Notes under the pieces: model-generated | Database searches by the model: none | What the model was told of the DNA's origin: nothing | What the model saw: only the letters and a program-made list of their open reading frames with translations | Shown: positions 8,774-17,687 of the stretch, one piece after another | Numbering within the stretch: the first letter of the stretch is position 1 | How the letters are laid out: every line of letters begins with the position of its first letter | Program-made: the position numbers and the translations under genes | Assembly: GCA_902509695.1 (NCBI GenBank) | Contig: CABWYP010000002.1 | Coordinates: 1 to 64,000, forward strand | DNA from: an uncultured Alphaproteobacteria bacterium | GTDB lineage: Bacteria > Pseudomonadota > Alphaproteobacteria > HIMB59 | Reading direction: 5' to 3' | Length of the DNA: 64,000 nucleotides

Positions 8774-10605
8774 GGTTTGCTTTTTCTTTTTTTAATACCA
8801 AGCTGTCTTGGTACTATAAACATTAACAAAATTAAGAGTATTGGGATTAGGAATGTATTCATAATATTAATTTGATTAGCAAGAGTGTCTATGTCTTTGC
8901 TTAAATTTCTTCTAACTTCTCTTAATTGCTGACGTTTCTTTTCAACTTCTAATTGAAAATTAGCTAATTCCATCAATTGTTTATCTGATAAGTCAACAGT
9001 CTCTGCATCTCTTCCACCAGATAAATTTTGTATCTTTGCTAAAGTTTCATCTAATTGGGTTTGAAGTTGTTGTTCTTGGCCTAAATATTTTTGCTCTGCC
9101 TCTGCTTGGAGTTTTTGTACAACAACAAATGGTCTAAACGGTGCTTCTTTATTTCTTAAATCAATAAAATCATCATAACCAGTCATTGAGTCAAAAACAT
9201 TAGTTACTAAACTTCCATTGTCTGATGTTGCTTCAATAACATTAGTATCAAGAAATTTTTGAATTCTAGCCCAAAAAGCATTCCTTATAAAATCTGCATC
9301 ACTGAAAAGCACCACACTAATATCTTTAGAAGAGTCAATATGATTTTCATTTTTAAATTCAAAGTCATTAAAATTACTTGATGTCTTACCGCTTAATTTT
9401 ACACCAAAGTCGTATGTTATTCCTGTCGGCTTAAAGTTATTGATAAGTTTGATAGGATCATGAACCTCTTTCATTGGTAGATCCATTGTGACCTCACTTG
9501 AAGAAATTATTGGAGTATATGAAATTCCACTTTCTTCATTTAGTGGTGATAACCCACCAGCTGAAACTAATCTTATAAGAGATAATCCATTTCCAATATC
9601 TTCAGATTGATTAATATATTGACCTCTTACCTCAGGCCAATTTAATTTAAGAAGAGTTTGTAGGGATGTGTTATCAGATATATTTTGTTGTGTTTGAAGC
9701 CTAGTTGCCTGAGCTCCATCCAGAATAATATTAGTATTATAATTGATATTAATGGTTTTTAGAACATTTTCTAAATTAGATGTTTTATTAGAATGATCGT
9801 TTTTCTCAAAAAAGGGATCAAGGAAAATAACTGTTTTTCCACCATTTAGAATAAATTGTTCGATTGCATATTCAGTCTTATCAGTGATGTTTGATGGATG
9901 ATAAACAACCAGTAGATCAATATTTTTGAAACTTTCTAAATCAGTATCTAAAAATTCAAAATCATAAAAATAGCTTAATTCTTCTAATATAGTGTATTCC
10001 CCTTGACCAAGTTGATTGTTTGGCATCATAGGAGGGGCAGTGTCTACCCAAGATAAAAATCCAATCATAGGCTTTTTAGATCTGTTTAACTTATAAACGA
10101 TATCAGTAATTTGCTTTTCTAAAGTTCCTGCCTTAGAGGGATCGAAGAAAGCAACGGTTTCTATGTCATCAGTCGTATTAGAGGCAATTAAGCCGAAATA
10201 AACTTTAGAACCTTCTTGGTCAATTGGAAAACCTTGTACACCGTACCTATTTACATAATCTTCATCATCAGAGTATGGCTCTGGTTCAATAAAATTAAGT
10301 TCTATTTTACCTGAAGATAAATCTGAATATCTATTCAGTAGTCCTTGAACTTGATTTGCATAATTTTGAATTATTGGAATATTTTTAGATAAATTTCTAC
10401 TATAAATAAAATTTATTTTTAAAGGTTCTTCAATTTCATCAATAACTCTCTTTGTTCCTTGAGAAAGAGTAAAAGTCTTGTTTGATGTGAAATCAATTCC
10501 AAAATTAAAGTTAACTTTTTGAATAATGTAATTAAAAGATAGAAAAAGAATCACTGTACTTATAACAGATATCAAAAAGTAATTTTTATTTAAAAATTTA
10601 TTCAT
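8770..10605 (-). CDS. GldG-like ABC transporter auxiliary protein
   Basis: A 611 aa protein with an N-terminal transmembrane helix (about 10-31), a large extracytoplasmic 'ABC-type uncharacterised transport' domain (FTLSQGTKRVIDEI; PMIGFLSW; LDTDLESFKNIDLLVVYHPSN; KTVIFLDPFF), a glutamine- and lysine-rich predicted coiled coil at about 505-580, and a C-terminal helix (FLIPILLILLMFIVP). This order is that of GldG and its proteobacterial relatives. It lies between the permease (1-base overlap) and the DUF4340 gene (4-base overlap). The transported substrate is unknown. Confidence 0.78.
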   Translation of the reverse strand: MNKFLNKNYFLISVISTVILFLSFNYIIQKVNFNFGIDFTSNKTFTLSQGTKRVIDEIEEPLKINFIYSRNLSKNIPIIQNYANQVQGLLNRYSDLSSGKIELNFIEPEPYSDDEDYVNRYGVQGFPIDQEGSKVYFGLIASNTTDDIETVAFFDPSKAGTLEKQITDIVYKLNRSKKPMIGFLSWVDTAPPMMPNNQLGQGEYTILEELSYFYDFEFLDTDLESFKNIDLLVVYHPSNITDKTEYAIEQFILNGGKTVIFLDPFFEKNDHSNKTSNLENVLKTININYNTNIILDGAQATRLQTQQNISDNTSLQTLLKLNWPEVRGQYINQSEDIGNGLSLIRLVSAGGLSPLNEESGISYTPIISSSEVTMDLPMKEVHDPIKLINNFKPTGITYDFGVKLSGKTSSNFNDFEFKNENHIDSSKDISVVLFSDADFIRNAFWARIQKFLDTNVIEATSDNGSLVTNVFDSMTGYDDFIDLRNKEAPFRPFVVVQKLQAEAEQKYLGQEQQLQTQLDETLAKIQNLSGGRDAETVDLSDKQLMELANFQLEVEKKRQQLREVRRNLSKDIDTLANQINIMNTFLIPILLILLMFIVPRQLGIKKRKSKP

Positions 10606-11324
10606 TATTCGCGATTTAAAAATTTAATGATTGTTAAGTAATTCCATAGAGCAATAAATGAAATAAAGAATAATAATCCCTTAATAGAAAAGAATCCTGT
10701 TTGAATGCTTGAAAAGTGAGTCAAAAAACTAAAGCTAGATATCAATTCAACTATTTCAATAGGTAGAACACTAGTAATAAAATTAATCATCAAAGGAAAA
10801 CCACTAATGGTAAAAAGAAATGAAACCAATATTGAGAGTATAAAGGCGATAATCTGATTATTAGTGAGTGATGAAAAGAAGATACCCAGTGAAACATAAG
10901 CACCGGCCATAATAATAACGCCTAGATATTGACCTATTATTACAAGATTATCGGGATTTCCTAAGTAATTTACAGTAATCCAAATAGGAAAAGTTAAAAT
11001 AACAGAAAAGACGACAAAAGCCCAAGTTGCCAAAAATTTACTAAGGACTATTTTCCATAAAGGTATGGGTAAAGTCATTAAAAGTTCGATGGTGCCTAAC
11101 CTTTTTTCTTCTGACCAACTTTTCATAGTGACCGCAGAAACAAAGAATATAAATACCCAAGGAATGAAGCTAAAAAATACAGTTAAGTCAGCGACACCAG
11201 AAGAAAAAAAAGATCCAAAATAAAAAGTTAAGGACATTGAAGTTAAAATAAAGATAGCTGTAAAAATATAAGCCACTGGAGTAATGAAATACAACTTCAA
11301 TTCTCTTTTAATCAGGGCGAGCAC
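10605..11324 (-). CDS. ABC-2 type transporter permease (GldF-like)
   Basis: A 239 aa integral membrane protein with about six hydrophobic segments and the family's coupling sequence KSWSEEKRLGTIELLMTLPI after the second helix. It starts on the last base of the ATPase gene and ends on the first base of the GldG-like gene, so all components are co-translated. It should form the membrane channel driven by the 11324-12025 ATPase. Confidence 0.83.
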   Translation of the reverse strand: MLALIKRELKLYFITPVAYIFTAIFILTSMSLTFYFGSFFSSGVADLTVFFSFIPWVFIFFVSAVTMKSWSEEKRLGTIELLMTLPIPLWKIVLSKFLATWAFVVFSVILTFPIWITVNYLGNPDNLVIIGQYLGVIIMAGAYVSLGIFFSSLTNNQIIAFILSILVSFLFTISGFPLMINFITSVLPIEIVELISSFSFLTHFSSIQTGFFSIKGLLFFISFIALWNYLTIIKFLNRE

Positions 11325-12025
11325 TAGCTTACTAACTTTCTAAATTTTTCATCAAGAGATTTACCAATTTTCTTTTTTAGTTGAGAGGGGGATCCTTCAA
11401 AAACCTTTTCACCATTGTTAATGATAAGACACTTGTTACACACCTCGGGCACTTCGTCTAATATATGAGTTGAAATAATAATAGCTTTTGTTTTAGAGAG
11501 TTTTTTGATTAATTTTCTTACTTCAAACTTTTGTAGAGGATCTAGACCATCTGTGGGTTCATCGAGTATAAGAAGTTTTGGATTATGAATGAGTGCTTGT
11601 GCTATACCCACTCTTCTTTTAAAACCTTTAGATAGCGTTTCAATTGGGACATCTTTTACATCTTCAAGCTGAAGATCATTAATAACCTTTTTAATGGCAC
11701 TTTTAGAATTTTTAATATTTCTGACTTGGCAAACATAATCTAAATATAGGTAAGGTGAAAAATCTAAATACAGCGGAACTCCCTCTGGAAGATAGCCAAT
11801 CATAGATTTAGTGAAAATAGGATCCTGCTCTATGTCTTTATTATTAATAAAGATTGTACCGGCATCAGATTTTAGATACCCAGTGATAACTCTCATAGAT
11901 GTAGTTTTCCCGGCACCATTAGGTCCCAGAAAACCCATAACGTCACCCACTTTAACTTCAAAAGAGAGTTGGTTTATAGCTTTAAATTCACCAAAATTTT
12001 TAGATATGTCTTTTACTGTTAACAT
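11324..12025 (-). CDS. ABC transporter ATP-binding protein (GldA-like)
   Basis: A 233 aa nucleotide-binding subunit. It shows Walker A GPNGAGKTT, a Q-loop region IGYLPEGVPLY, the signature LSKGFKRRVGIAQAL, Walker B LLILDEPTDGLDP and the switch histidine in ISTHILDEV. It is the first gene of a four-gene leftward operon with permease, GldG-like and DUF4340 proteins. GldA homologues drive gliding in Bacteroidetes, but the same gene set is common in non-gliding proteobacteria. Confidence 0.88.
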   Translation of the reverse strand: MLTVKDISKNFGEFKAINQLSFEVKVGDVMGFLGPNGAGKTTSMRVITGYLKSDAGTIFINNKDIEQDPIFTKSMIGYLPEGVPLYLDFSPYLYLDYVCQVRNIKNSKSAIKKVINDLQLEDVKDVPIETLSKGFKRRVGIAQALIHNPKLLILDEPTDGLDPLQKFEVRKLIKKLSKTKAIIISTHILDEVPEVCNKCLIINNGEKVFEGSPSQLKKKIGKSLDEKFRKLVS

Positions 12026-12100
12026 TTTAAATATTGTTTAGTTTAAAAATTAAATATTTCAAGATTTAGAGCTATTGGATATTTGACAAATAGAACCACC

Positions 12101-13264
12101 TTACCAAGCAGATTTATAAATATCATAAGCGTCTCTTTCTAATATTTCCTTTGGATTATTAATTAATAACCTTGTTTGTTTCATAGCGTCTTTTGCCATA
12201 GTTTCACAAGCTGTTTCAGGTATACCAACATCTCTTAGTCTTTGCTCAAGACCTAAACTGGAGGATAGATCAGATAATTTTTCAATAAATGTTGAGGCTA
12301 TATCCTGAGTGCTTGTAGAGAGATCCATTTCTGGAAAAACTATTGGTGCTATTTCACTATATAGTCTAGCTGCTTTTTGATCTTTTATATTAAATCTTAA
12401 AACATATGGAAGAACTATGGCATTAGAGAGACCATGAGGTATATGAAATGTCCCCCCAATAGGATAAGCGAGAGCATGAACGCCTGCAACAGGTGAATTG
12501 CCAAATGAAGCGCCAGCCAACATTGATCCAAGAAGCATATTGGAGCGAGCCTCTACGTCCTTGCCATTTGAAACTGCAATCTTGATAGATCCACCAATAA
12601 GTTTCAGAGCTTCTTTAGCTAACATCTTAGAAATTAAATTATTATTCATACTTTTTGAGGCATAAGACTCAATAGCATGAACCATCGCATCTATGCCAGT
12701 TGCCGCAGTTATATGTGGGGGAAGCTCTAAAGTAAGAAGAGGATCAAGAATAGCTAGGTCAGGTAGTATAAGTGGGGAAGATACACCTTTTTTTTCTAAA
12801 TCATCTTGAGTAATAATTGAAATGGGCGTCACCTCTGAACCTGTTCCTGAAGTAGTAGGATAAAGGGCCAATGATAATCTTGGACCTTTGGCATTAGCGA
12901 CTCCCCAAGCCTCATGAATATCTTCACCAGAACCAAGAAGTAGCGCAGTGAGCTTGGCTATGTCCATTGAAGATCCTCCACCAAAACCAATTACACCAGA
13001 TGCTTGAAAATTTTTACCCTCTTCCACACATAACATTAATGTTTTTAAAGAAGGGTCAGCTTCTACATTATCAAAAATTAATACTTCAGAATTATTTCTT
13101 AGAGCATTTATAGTTTCTTCAATTAAACCTAATTTGACCAATCCAGGATCTGTTACAAAAAGTATCTTTGGTCCTAGTTTTTTACTAACTTCCTGTGCAG
13201 ATTTTATAGATTGATTATCGCCAAAGCGGATTCCTGGCGTAGTGTTAAAATTGAACAATTGCAT
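12101..13264 (-). CDS. iron-containing alcohol dehydrogenase
   Basis: A group III (Fe-dependent) alcohol dehydrogenase of 387 aa. It contains GFGGGSSMDIAKL for NAD(P) binding, TTSGTGSEVTP, and the metal site residues in TGIDAMVHAIE, GVHALAYPIGG and FHIPHGLSNA. It stands alone between the exporter operon and parA. Substrate unknown; relatives act on butanol, 1,2-propanediol, hydroxybutyrate or lactaldehyde. Confidence 0.85.
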   Translation of the reverse strand: MQLFNFNTTPGIRFGDNQSIKSAQEVSKKLGPKILFVTDPGLVKLGLIEETINALRNNSEVLIFDNVEADPSLKTLMLCVEEGKNFQASGVIGFGGGSSMDIAKLTALLLGSGEDIHEAWGVANAKGPRLSLALYPTTSGTGSEVTPISIITQDDLEKKGVSSPLILPDLAILDPLLTLELPPHITAATGIDAMVHAIESYASKSMNNNLISKMLAKEALKLIGGSIKIAVSNGKDVEARSNMLLGSMLAGASFGNSPVAGVHALAYPIGGTFHIPHGLSNAIVLPYVLRFNIKDQKAARLYSEIAPIVFPEMDLSTSTQDIASTFIEKLSDLSSSLGLEQRLRDVGIPETACETMAKDAMKQTRLLINNPKEILERDAYDIYKSAW

Positions 13265-13392
13265 CCAAGCAATATAAATGATGTGGATATTTTTCCTATT
13301 AAAAACATTTTAAAATCAGCAAATATAAAAACAAGTCCACAAAATTTTATAAATAAGTCTTTCTTCTAATCCTTTATTTTTTATACTTAGAT

Positions 13393-14031
13393 ATGTCAAA
13401 AGTAATAACAGTAGCTCAGCAAAAAGGGGGCTCTGGCAAGACCACAATTGCAGCTAACTTAGCAACAGTATTTTCAATAAAAGATAATCTATCTACAACA
13501 TTGCTAGATACAGACCCTCAAGGAAGCCTTGGAAAGTGGTTCATGACTAGATGTGAAAAATTAAAAGATAAAAATACTATTCAGTTTAAGACTGCGAGTC
13601 TTTGGGGAGCTCAATATGAAGCTAAAACTCTCAAAGAAAAATCAGATATAGTGATTATAGATACGCCTCCTAAAATTGATGCTGATGGCAGACCAGCCAT
13701 TGAAATTGCTGATTTAGTTATTATCCCAATCTCTCCATCGCAAGTGGATTTTTGGGCAACTGAGTCAATTATCGAATTAGCAAAGAGAGAAAAAAAAGAA
13801 ATCTTGATTTTAATTAACAGAGCCAATTCAAAATCAAAACTAATTAAAGAGGCAATAAAATTTGTAAATGAAATGGGTGTAAAAAAAGCTAAAACTATTT
13901 TAGGTAACAGACAGATTTTTGTTTCGTCAATGGGCTTAGGTTTAACAGTTGTTGAAAAACAAAGAACAGGCAAAGGTTGTCTTGAAATATTATCTCTTAC
14001 AAAAGAAATTAAGTCTTTATTAAAAATTTAA
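13393..14031 (+). CDS. ParA/MinD-family ATPase without a ParB partner
   Basis: A 212 aa deviant-Walker ATPase. KGGSGKTT at residues 11-18 has the signature lysine, followed by LLDTDPQGSLGKW (Walker A') and VIIDTPPKID (Walker B). Such proteins position chromosomes, plasmids, chemoreceptor arrays or other cargo on the nucleoid or membrane. No parB-like gene adjoins it; the next two genes are unknown proteins that may be its cargo adaptors. This is probably an orphan ParA, not a chromosome-partition pair. Confidence 0.83.
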   Translation: MSKVITVAQQKGGSGKTTIAANLATVFSIKDNLSTTLLDTDPQGSLGKWFMTRCEKLKDKNTIQFKTASLWGAQYEAKTLKEKSDIVIIDTPPKIDADGRPAIEIADLVIIPISPSQVDFWATESIIELAKREKKEILILINRANSKSKLIKEAIKFVNEMGVKKAKTILGNRQIFVSSMGLGLTVVEKQRTGKGCLEILSLTKEIKSLLKI

Positions 14032-14046
14032 TTATTAAGTTCAAAA

Positions 14047-14496
14047 ATGATAGCAAATACAGAAAAGGATCAACTTGAAAATATTTGTTCCTCTCTTTTA
14101 AAAGGATTTATTGAATGGATAGATATGAATGATGGTCCTGAAAAGGCCTTGATTCTTGACAGCGCTTATCAATTTAAATTATCTATGCTTGAGCAAGATC
14201 ATCAATCTTTACAAAAGAAATATTTTAAAATGGCACAAGACCTTTCAAATGAAGAATTAATCACACTGTTAATTCAATGGAAGGAAACTTTTTCTCGATT
14301 AATTAATTCTGATTTAGATAGAGTTTCAAAAGACTCTTTTAAAATTTGGTTTTTAAGTTTAGCTTCTTCTTCGATGCCATCATTAGAAACTGACGGCAGA
14401 ATATTATGGTCTAAATTGATTGAGGGCATTGAGCATTGTAAAAACTTTTCTATTGAGGATATACCTTATCCTCTCAATACAATTACAAAGAATTAA
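14047..14496 (+). CDS. conserved-looking hypothetical protein downstream of ParA
   Basis: A 149 aa, acidic, mainly helical soluble protein with no signal peptide or motif I recognise. It follows the ParA gene by 15 bases and precedes a secreted protein by 4 bases, so the three are likely one operon. The tryptophans and regular heptad-like hydrophobics (LLKGFIEWIDM, LITLLIQWKETF) suggest a helical bundle. A role with the ParA ATPase is inference from position only. Confidence 0.65.
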   Translation: MIANTEKDQLENICSSLLKGFIEWIDMNDGPEKALILDSAYQFKLSMLEQDHQSLQKKYFKMAQDLSNEELITLLIQWKETFSRLINSDLDRVSKDSFKIWFLSLASSSMPSLETDGRILWSKLIEGIEHCKNFSIEDIPYPLNTITKN

Positions 14497-14500
14497 AAGA

Positions 14501-15109
14501 ATGATACGATGGCCTATGTTTAGATTAACTTTGGCAATTCTTTTAATTTTTTTTACAAGTGCCAATTCTAGAGCAATCGAGCTTTTTGGATACAGATTAT
14601 ATGAGGACATTCTCCAATATCAAAACGACGGTAATGTAAATTATAAAAAAGATAAAATAGATAATATTGAAATTTATGAAGATCGAGTTCAAATCTCAAA
14701 TAAATATCTTAATCAATATAAGATTAAATCTACTAAATTTGGAAATATCTTTGAAATCCATGGTTCAAATAAACAATTAGAAATGAGTCCTGTTGAATGT
14801 TTAGATGTGCAAAATAAATTTATTAAATCATTTGAAAATAAAAATAGTGACATGTATTTTACAGAAATTAAACAATTTCCTAATAAGCTTAAAAGTAAAA
14901 CAATCTGGGAAGTCTATTTAATTGAAAAAATTAATAATAAAGAATTAATTTTTAGCGTTACCTGCGATTACAGCTTTAATAATAGAAGAATGGATATCAT
15001 TTTAAATGATTTAAACTTTTTAGAGAATGAAAATTATTTATTTGATCAAGAAGCAGACATTAATAATCAAAAAGCAAATGAAAAAAATATTGATACAAGT
15101 GGGATTTAA
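14501..15109 (+). CDS. hypothetical secreted protein
   Basis: A 202 aa protein whose first 26 or so residues form a signal peptide (basic start, hydrophobic LAILLIFF, then a cleavage-like NSRA). I chose ATG 14501 over an in-frame ATG at 14420. The longer form would overlap the previous gene by 77 bases and bury the signal sequence, while 14501 starts 4 bases after the upstream stop. No family is recognised. A single cysteine pair (PVECLDV, SVTCDYS) could form a disulfide. Its stop is one base from the convergent neighbour. Confidence 0.6.
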   Translation: MIRWPMFRLTLAILLIFFTSANSRAIELFGYRLYEDILQYQNDGNVNYKKDKIDNIEIYEDRVQISNKYLNQYKIKSTKFGNIFEIHGSNKQLEMSPVECLDVQNKFIKSFENKNSDMYFTEIKQFPNKLKSKTIWEVYLIEKINNKELIFSVTCDYSFNNRRMDIILNDLNFLENENYLFDQEADINNQKANEKNIDTSGI

Positions 15110-15110
15110 T

Positions 15111-15338
15111 TTACTGAAATTTTGTTAACAAAGAAAACATATTAATAACGATATATGCTTTAATTTCAGATTTGAGTTGTTCGTAGGACTCAGGAATTTT
15201 ATCTGTCAGCTGTAGTGCAAAATCTATAATTTCATATGCCTCATCTCTTTGCATGTATATCTCATTACAAAGATCAAAGGCTAATTTTTCTCTTATAACA
15301 AATAAAGCTATTGTTTTTTTAGCTATTTTTTTTTTCAA
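15111..15338 (-). CDS. small hypothetical protein, helical
   Basis: A 75 aa protein with a lysine-rich start (MKKKIAKK) and predicted helices (ALFVIREKLAFDL, AYEIIDFALQL, EQLKSEIKAYIVINMF). Its start lies one base from the stop of the Lys-rich secreted protein gene, so they are probably co-transcribed. No recognisable family. Confidence 0.5.
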   Translation of the reverse strand: MKKKIAKKTIALFVIREKLAFDLCNEIYMQRDEAYEIIDFALQLTDKIPESYEQLKSEIKAYIVINMFSLLTKFQ

Positions 15339-15339
15339 A

Positions 15340-15840
15340 TTAATCAGATTTTTTTGGTTTTTTTAGTTTCATCTTAGTTCCCCCAAGCTGCATACCACCA
15401 GATCCTTTGCAAAGACTCTTCTTTTCTTTATCACATTTTTCTGCTTTTTTTTCAGGTTTTTTTTCTTGTTTTGTATCAGATTTTTTCTCTTCTTTTTTGG
15501 TATCAACTTTCTTTTCTTGAGCTGGCTGAGAGGATTTATCAATTTTTTCATTAGACATATTAACTGTACCGACTTGAATATTTGACAGCATCTCAATTAT
15601 TTGATCTTGTTTTGATTGTTTATCTTTTTGTTTAGCTCTCCAAGATTTAGGAAGTTTTAGATCAATACAATTTTCAGAGCCACAAAATAAAACATCTCCA
15701 GTTTCATTATCAAATAAGAATCCCCCACAATTTTCAACACCTTTCTGAGTGCAGTTAGGGATATGCATTTCATACTCAGCATTTATATTCTTCAAAGGAA
15801 GAAGGCCAGTGATAGCTATAAGAATTAAAAACTTTTTCAT
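15340..15840 (-). CDS. secreted Lys/Glu-rich hypothetical protein
   Basis: Read from the ATG at 15840 (166 aa), it begins with a clear signal peptide (MKKFLILIAITGLLP, cleavage near NINA). An upstream in-frame ATG at 15888 would overlap the GST gene by 8 bases but puts 16 residues before the signal. The mature part has a Cys-rich module (IPNCTQKGVENCGG, FCGSENCIDL) and then a long low-complexity stretch of Lys, Glu, Asp and Gln near residues 95-140. It ends in a Gly/Lys-rich tail. The tail looks suited to binding anionic polymers or walls, but no family is recognised. Confidence 0.6.
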   Translation of the reverse strand: MKKFLILIAITGLLPLKNINAEYEMHIPNCTQKGVENCGGFLFDNETGDVLFCGSENCIDLKLPKSWRAKQKDKQSKQDQIIEMLSNIQVGTVNMSNEKIDKSSQPAQEKKVDTKKEEKKSDTKQEKKPEKKAEKCDKEKKSLCKGSGGMQLGGTKMKLKKPKKSD

Positions 15841-15880
15841 ATTTTTATAGCTTATCATGTTTAATTGTTTTTCTAAATAA

Positions 15881-16495
15881 TTATTCATATTTAAAACTCT
15901 CTCCTGGTTTGGTATCTATCATGAAATCATTTTTTGAGATATTTTTTAACCAAGCTTTCAGTTTTGGATTCTCATTACCCCAATCTTTAGTAAAACGAAA
16001 TGATGTGTAATCTAGCGCACAAGCAACAGCAATTTGATCCATAGTAATTTTATCACTATAAAGTTCATCAAACTTATTTTCAATCCAATCAATAGACCTT
16101 AGTATTTTTTTTTCATATCTATCAATAGCTTTTTTTCTTTGCTCATCTTCTGATATTGCTGACATTTCAATATATCTATTTACAGCATTTTCCATAATAC
16201 CATTTGTGACGCTAATTATTGTCATACAATCCCAATACCTTTCCTTTGGATAAATTGAGTCGAAACTAGAAATTTCATCAAGATATAAACAGATATTATC
16301 GCTATCTGAAATTGTCTTCCCATTGGCAATAAGTGTTGGTACTTGTCTTAAAGGGTTGTGTTCATCTAGAAATTTAGATTTATATATATTTATTTTTTCT
16401 TCTTTGTGCTCAATTTTTAAAATTAAAGCTACAATTTTACATTTTCTTCCAAAGGGAGAAGTAGGACCGTTATAGAAAATTAATTCATTGCTCAT
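15881..16495 (-). CDS. glutathione S-transferase family protein
   Basis: A 204 aa protein with the thioredoxin-like N-terminal domain (NGPTSPFGRKCKI; the cis-proline VPTLI; SDSDNICLYLDE, which binds the glutathione glutamyl part) and an all-helical C-terminal domain. The Ser and Cys in TSPFGRKC are the likely catalytic side chains. It starts one base after the stop of the biotin carrier gene. Substrate unknown; it may be merely co-transcribed. Confidence 0.8.
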   Translation of the reverse strand: MSNELIFYNGPTSPFGRKCKIVALILKIEHKEEKINIYKSKFLDEHNPLRQVPTLIANGKTISDSDNICLYLDEISSFDSIYPKERYWDCMTIISVTNGIMENAVNRYIEMSAISEDEQRKKAIDRYEKKILRSIDWIENKFDELYSDKITMDQIAVACALDYTSFRFTKDWGNENPKLKAWLKNISKNDFMIDTKPGESFKYE

Positions 16496-16714
16496 TTATT
16501 CAATTACTATTGCTACAGTACCTGGACTAACACCCTCTTGGTCATTATGAATGTTAACTTCTACAATCGTGCCACTTATAGGTGCATTGTGATTAACTTC
16601 TGACTTCATCACTTCCATAATGAAAAGAACATCACCTTCATTAACTACATCCCCTACACTTACTAAAACTTTCCATATATTTCCTGGAACGGATGTTAAG
16701 ACTTCAGATGCCAT
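16496..16714 (-). CDS. single-domain biotin carboxyl carrier protein
   Basis: A 72 aa protein that is just a biotinyl domain. EVMKSE carries the attachment Lys37, flanked by VGDVVNEGDVLF and GTIVEVNIHNDQEGV as in BCCP folds. It lacks the Pro/Ala-rich N-terminal part of AccB, so it is not the fatty-acid-synthesis carrier. It follows the KipA-type carboxyltransferase gene by one base, and a biotin carboxylase lies in the opposite arm (22816). It should shuttle carboxyl-biotin between those two proteins. Confidence 0.85.
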   Translation of the reverse strand: MASEVLTSVPGNIWKVLVSVGDVVNEGDVLFIMEVMKSEVNHNAPISGTIVEVNIHNDQEGVSPGTVAIVIE

Positions 16715-16715
16715 T

Positions 16716-17684
16716 TTAAATAATACTTTCTCTGGAACATAGCATTGTTTGCGAGGATCTCATTTCTTGAGATTCCTCAACAGAAATTTCTTTAAATTTA
16801 AATTTTTCACTTGGTTTTGCTTGACCTAATTTCCAAAAAGATGCTGAAGGGACAGTATAAGGCACAATAAAACCACCCATACTTGGTCCGTCATTGACTA
16901 AAATTATTGGAGTCTGGCCAGCTAGGTTAATTCCACCAACAGGGTATCCTTGATCAATAATATTTGATGGTTCATAACCATGTTCAGGAGATTTATTAGT
17001 TGCTTTTTCATTGAATGTTAAAGTAGGACCATCAAGTCTAAAACCAGTTCTATCACTTCTAGCCTGTAATTTCCATTCTGCCTGTAGAAAAGTTTTATAA
17101 CCTTCTATGTCTAGCCAATCATCATTAGGACCTCTTACAACTTCAATTTCCCATACTCCTGTTTTTGACATTTCGGGGATAGCATCACTTTTGATTTTTT
17201 TTCCAACTAAGCCATCAGACTTTCCGAGAGTTATTTTTTGCCCCTCCTGGATAGCGTGTCCATCAATTCCTCCAACACCTGCTTTATGAAAAGTTGATTT
17301 AGAGCCCATCCAAGTTTTTATATCTATACCACCTGAAAAAGCTATGTAAGATCTAGCTCCACTAAGACAAAAATTTAACTCAAGTGTCTGACCTGATTTT
17401 ATTAAAATACTTTCCCATATTGGTACTGATTGTCCATCAATCTTAGGCTGCATATCAGCACCACAAATAGCAATTACATGTTCTGTCTCAAATTTTAAAG
17501 AAGGACCCATAAATTGACATTCTAAAGCACCTTCATTTGGATCATTTCCCACTAATAAATTAGCAAGCCTAAACGACCAACTGTCCATCGGACCAGATGG
17601 TGGGAAACCTTGATTTAAATAACCCACTCGACCAGGATAGTCTTGAATAGATGTTTCTAAACCTTTTTTTAATACTTCAAACAT
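16716..17684 (-). CDS. pxpC: biotin-dependent carboxyltransferase, KipA/PxpC (AHS2) type
   Basis: A 322 aa AHS2-domain protein. It has the family's opening SIQDYPGRVGYLNQGFPPSGPMD, GALECQFMGP, YIAFSGGIDI and a long C-terminal GYPVGGINLAGQTPIILVNDGPS. In urea carboxylase the same domain forms half of the carboxyltransferase; in 5-oxoprolinase it is PxpC. The adjoining biotin carrier and the biotin carboxylase across the divergent promoter favour a biotin-linked carboxylase here. It lies 3 bases after the AHS1 gene. Confidence 0.83.
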   Translation of the reverse strand: MFEVLKKGLETSIQDYPGRVGYLNQGFPPSGPMDSWSFRLANLLVGNDPNEGALECQFMGPSLKFETEHVIAICGADMQPKIDGQSVPIWESILIKSGQTLELNFCLSGARSYIAFSGGIDIKTWMGSKSTFHKAGVGGIDGHAIQEGQKITLGKSDGLVGKKIKSDAIPEMSKTGVWEIEVVRGPNDDWLDIEGYKTFLQAEWKLQARSDRTGFRLDGPTLTFNEKATNKSPEHGYEPSNIIDQGYPVGGINLAGQTPIILVNDGPSMGGFIVPYTVPSASFWKLGQAKPSEKFKFKEISVEESQEMRSSQTMLCSRESII

Positions 17685-17687
17685 ACT

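Noticed and set aside
13250..13375. Short plus-strand open stretch antisense to the alcohol dehydrogenase start
   Set aside because: It has no convincing start or ribosome site, and most of its length is the gap before parA; likely chance in AT-rich DNA.
14420..15109. Longer form of the secreted protein starting at 14420
   Set aside because: It would overlap the preceding gene by 77 bases and place 27 residues before a good signal peptide; ATG 14501 fits better.
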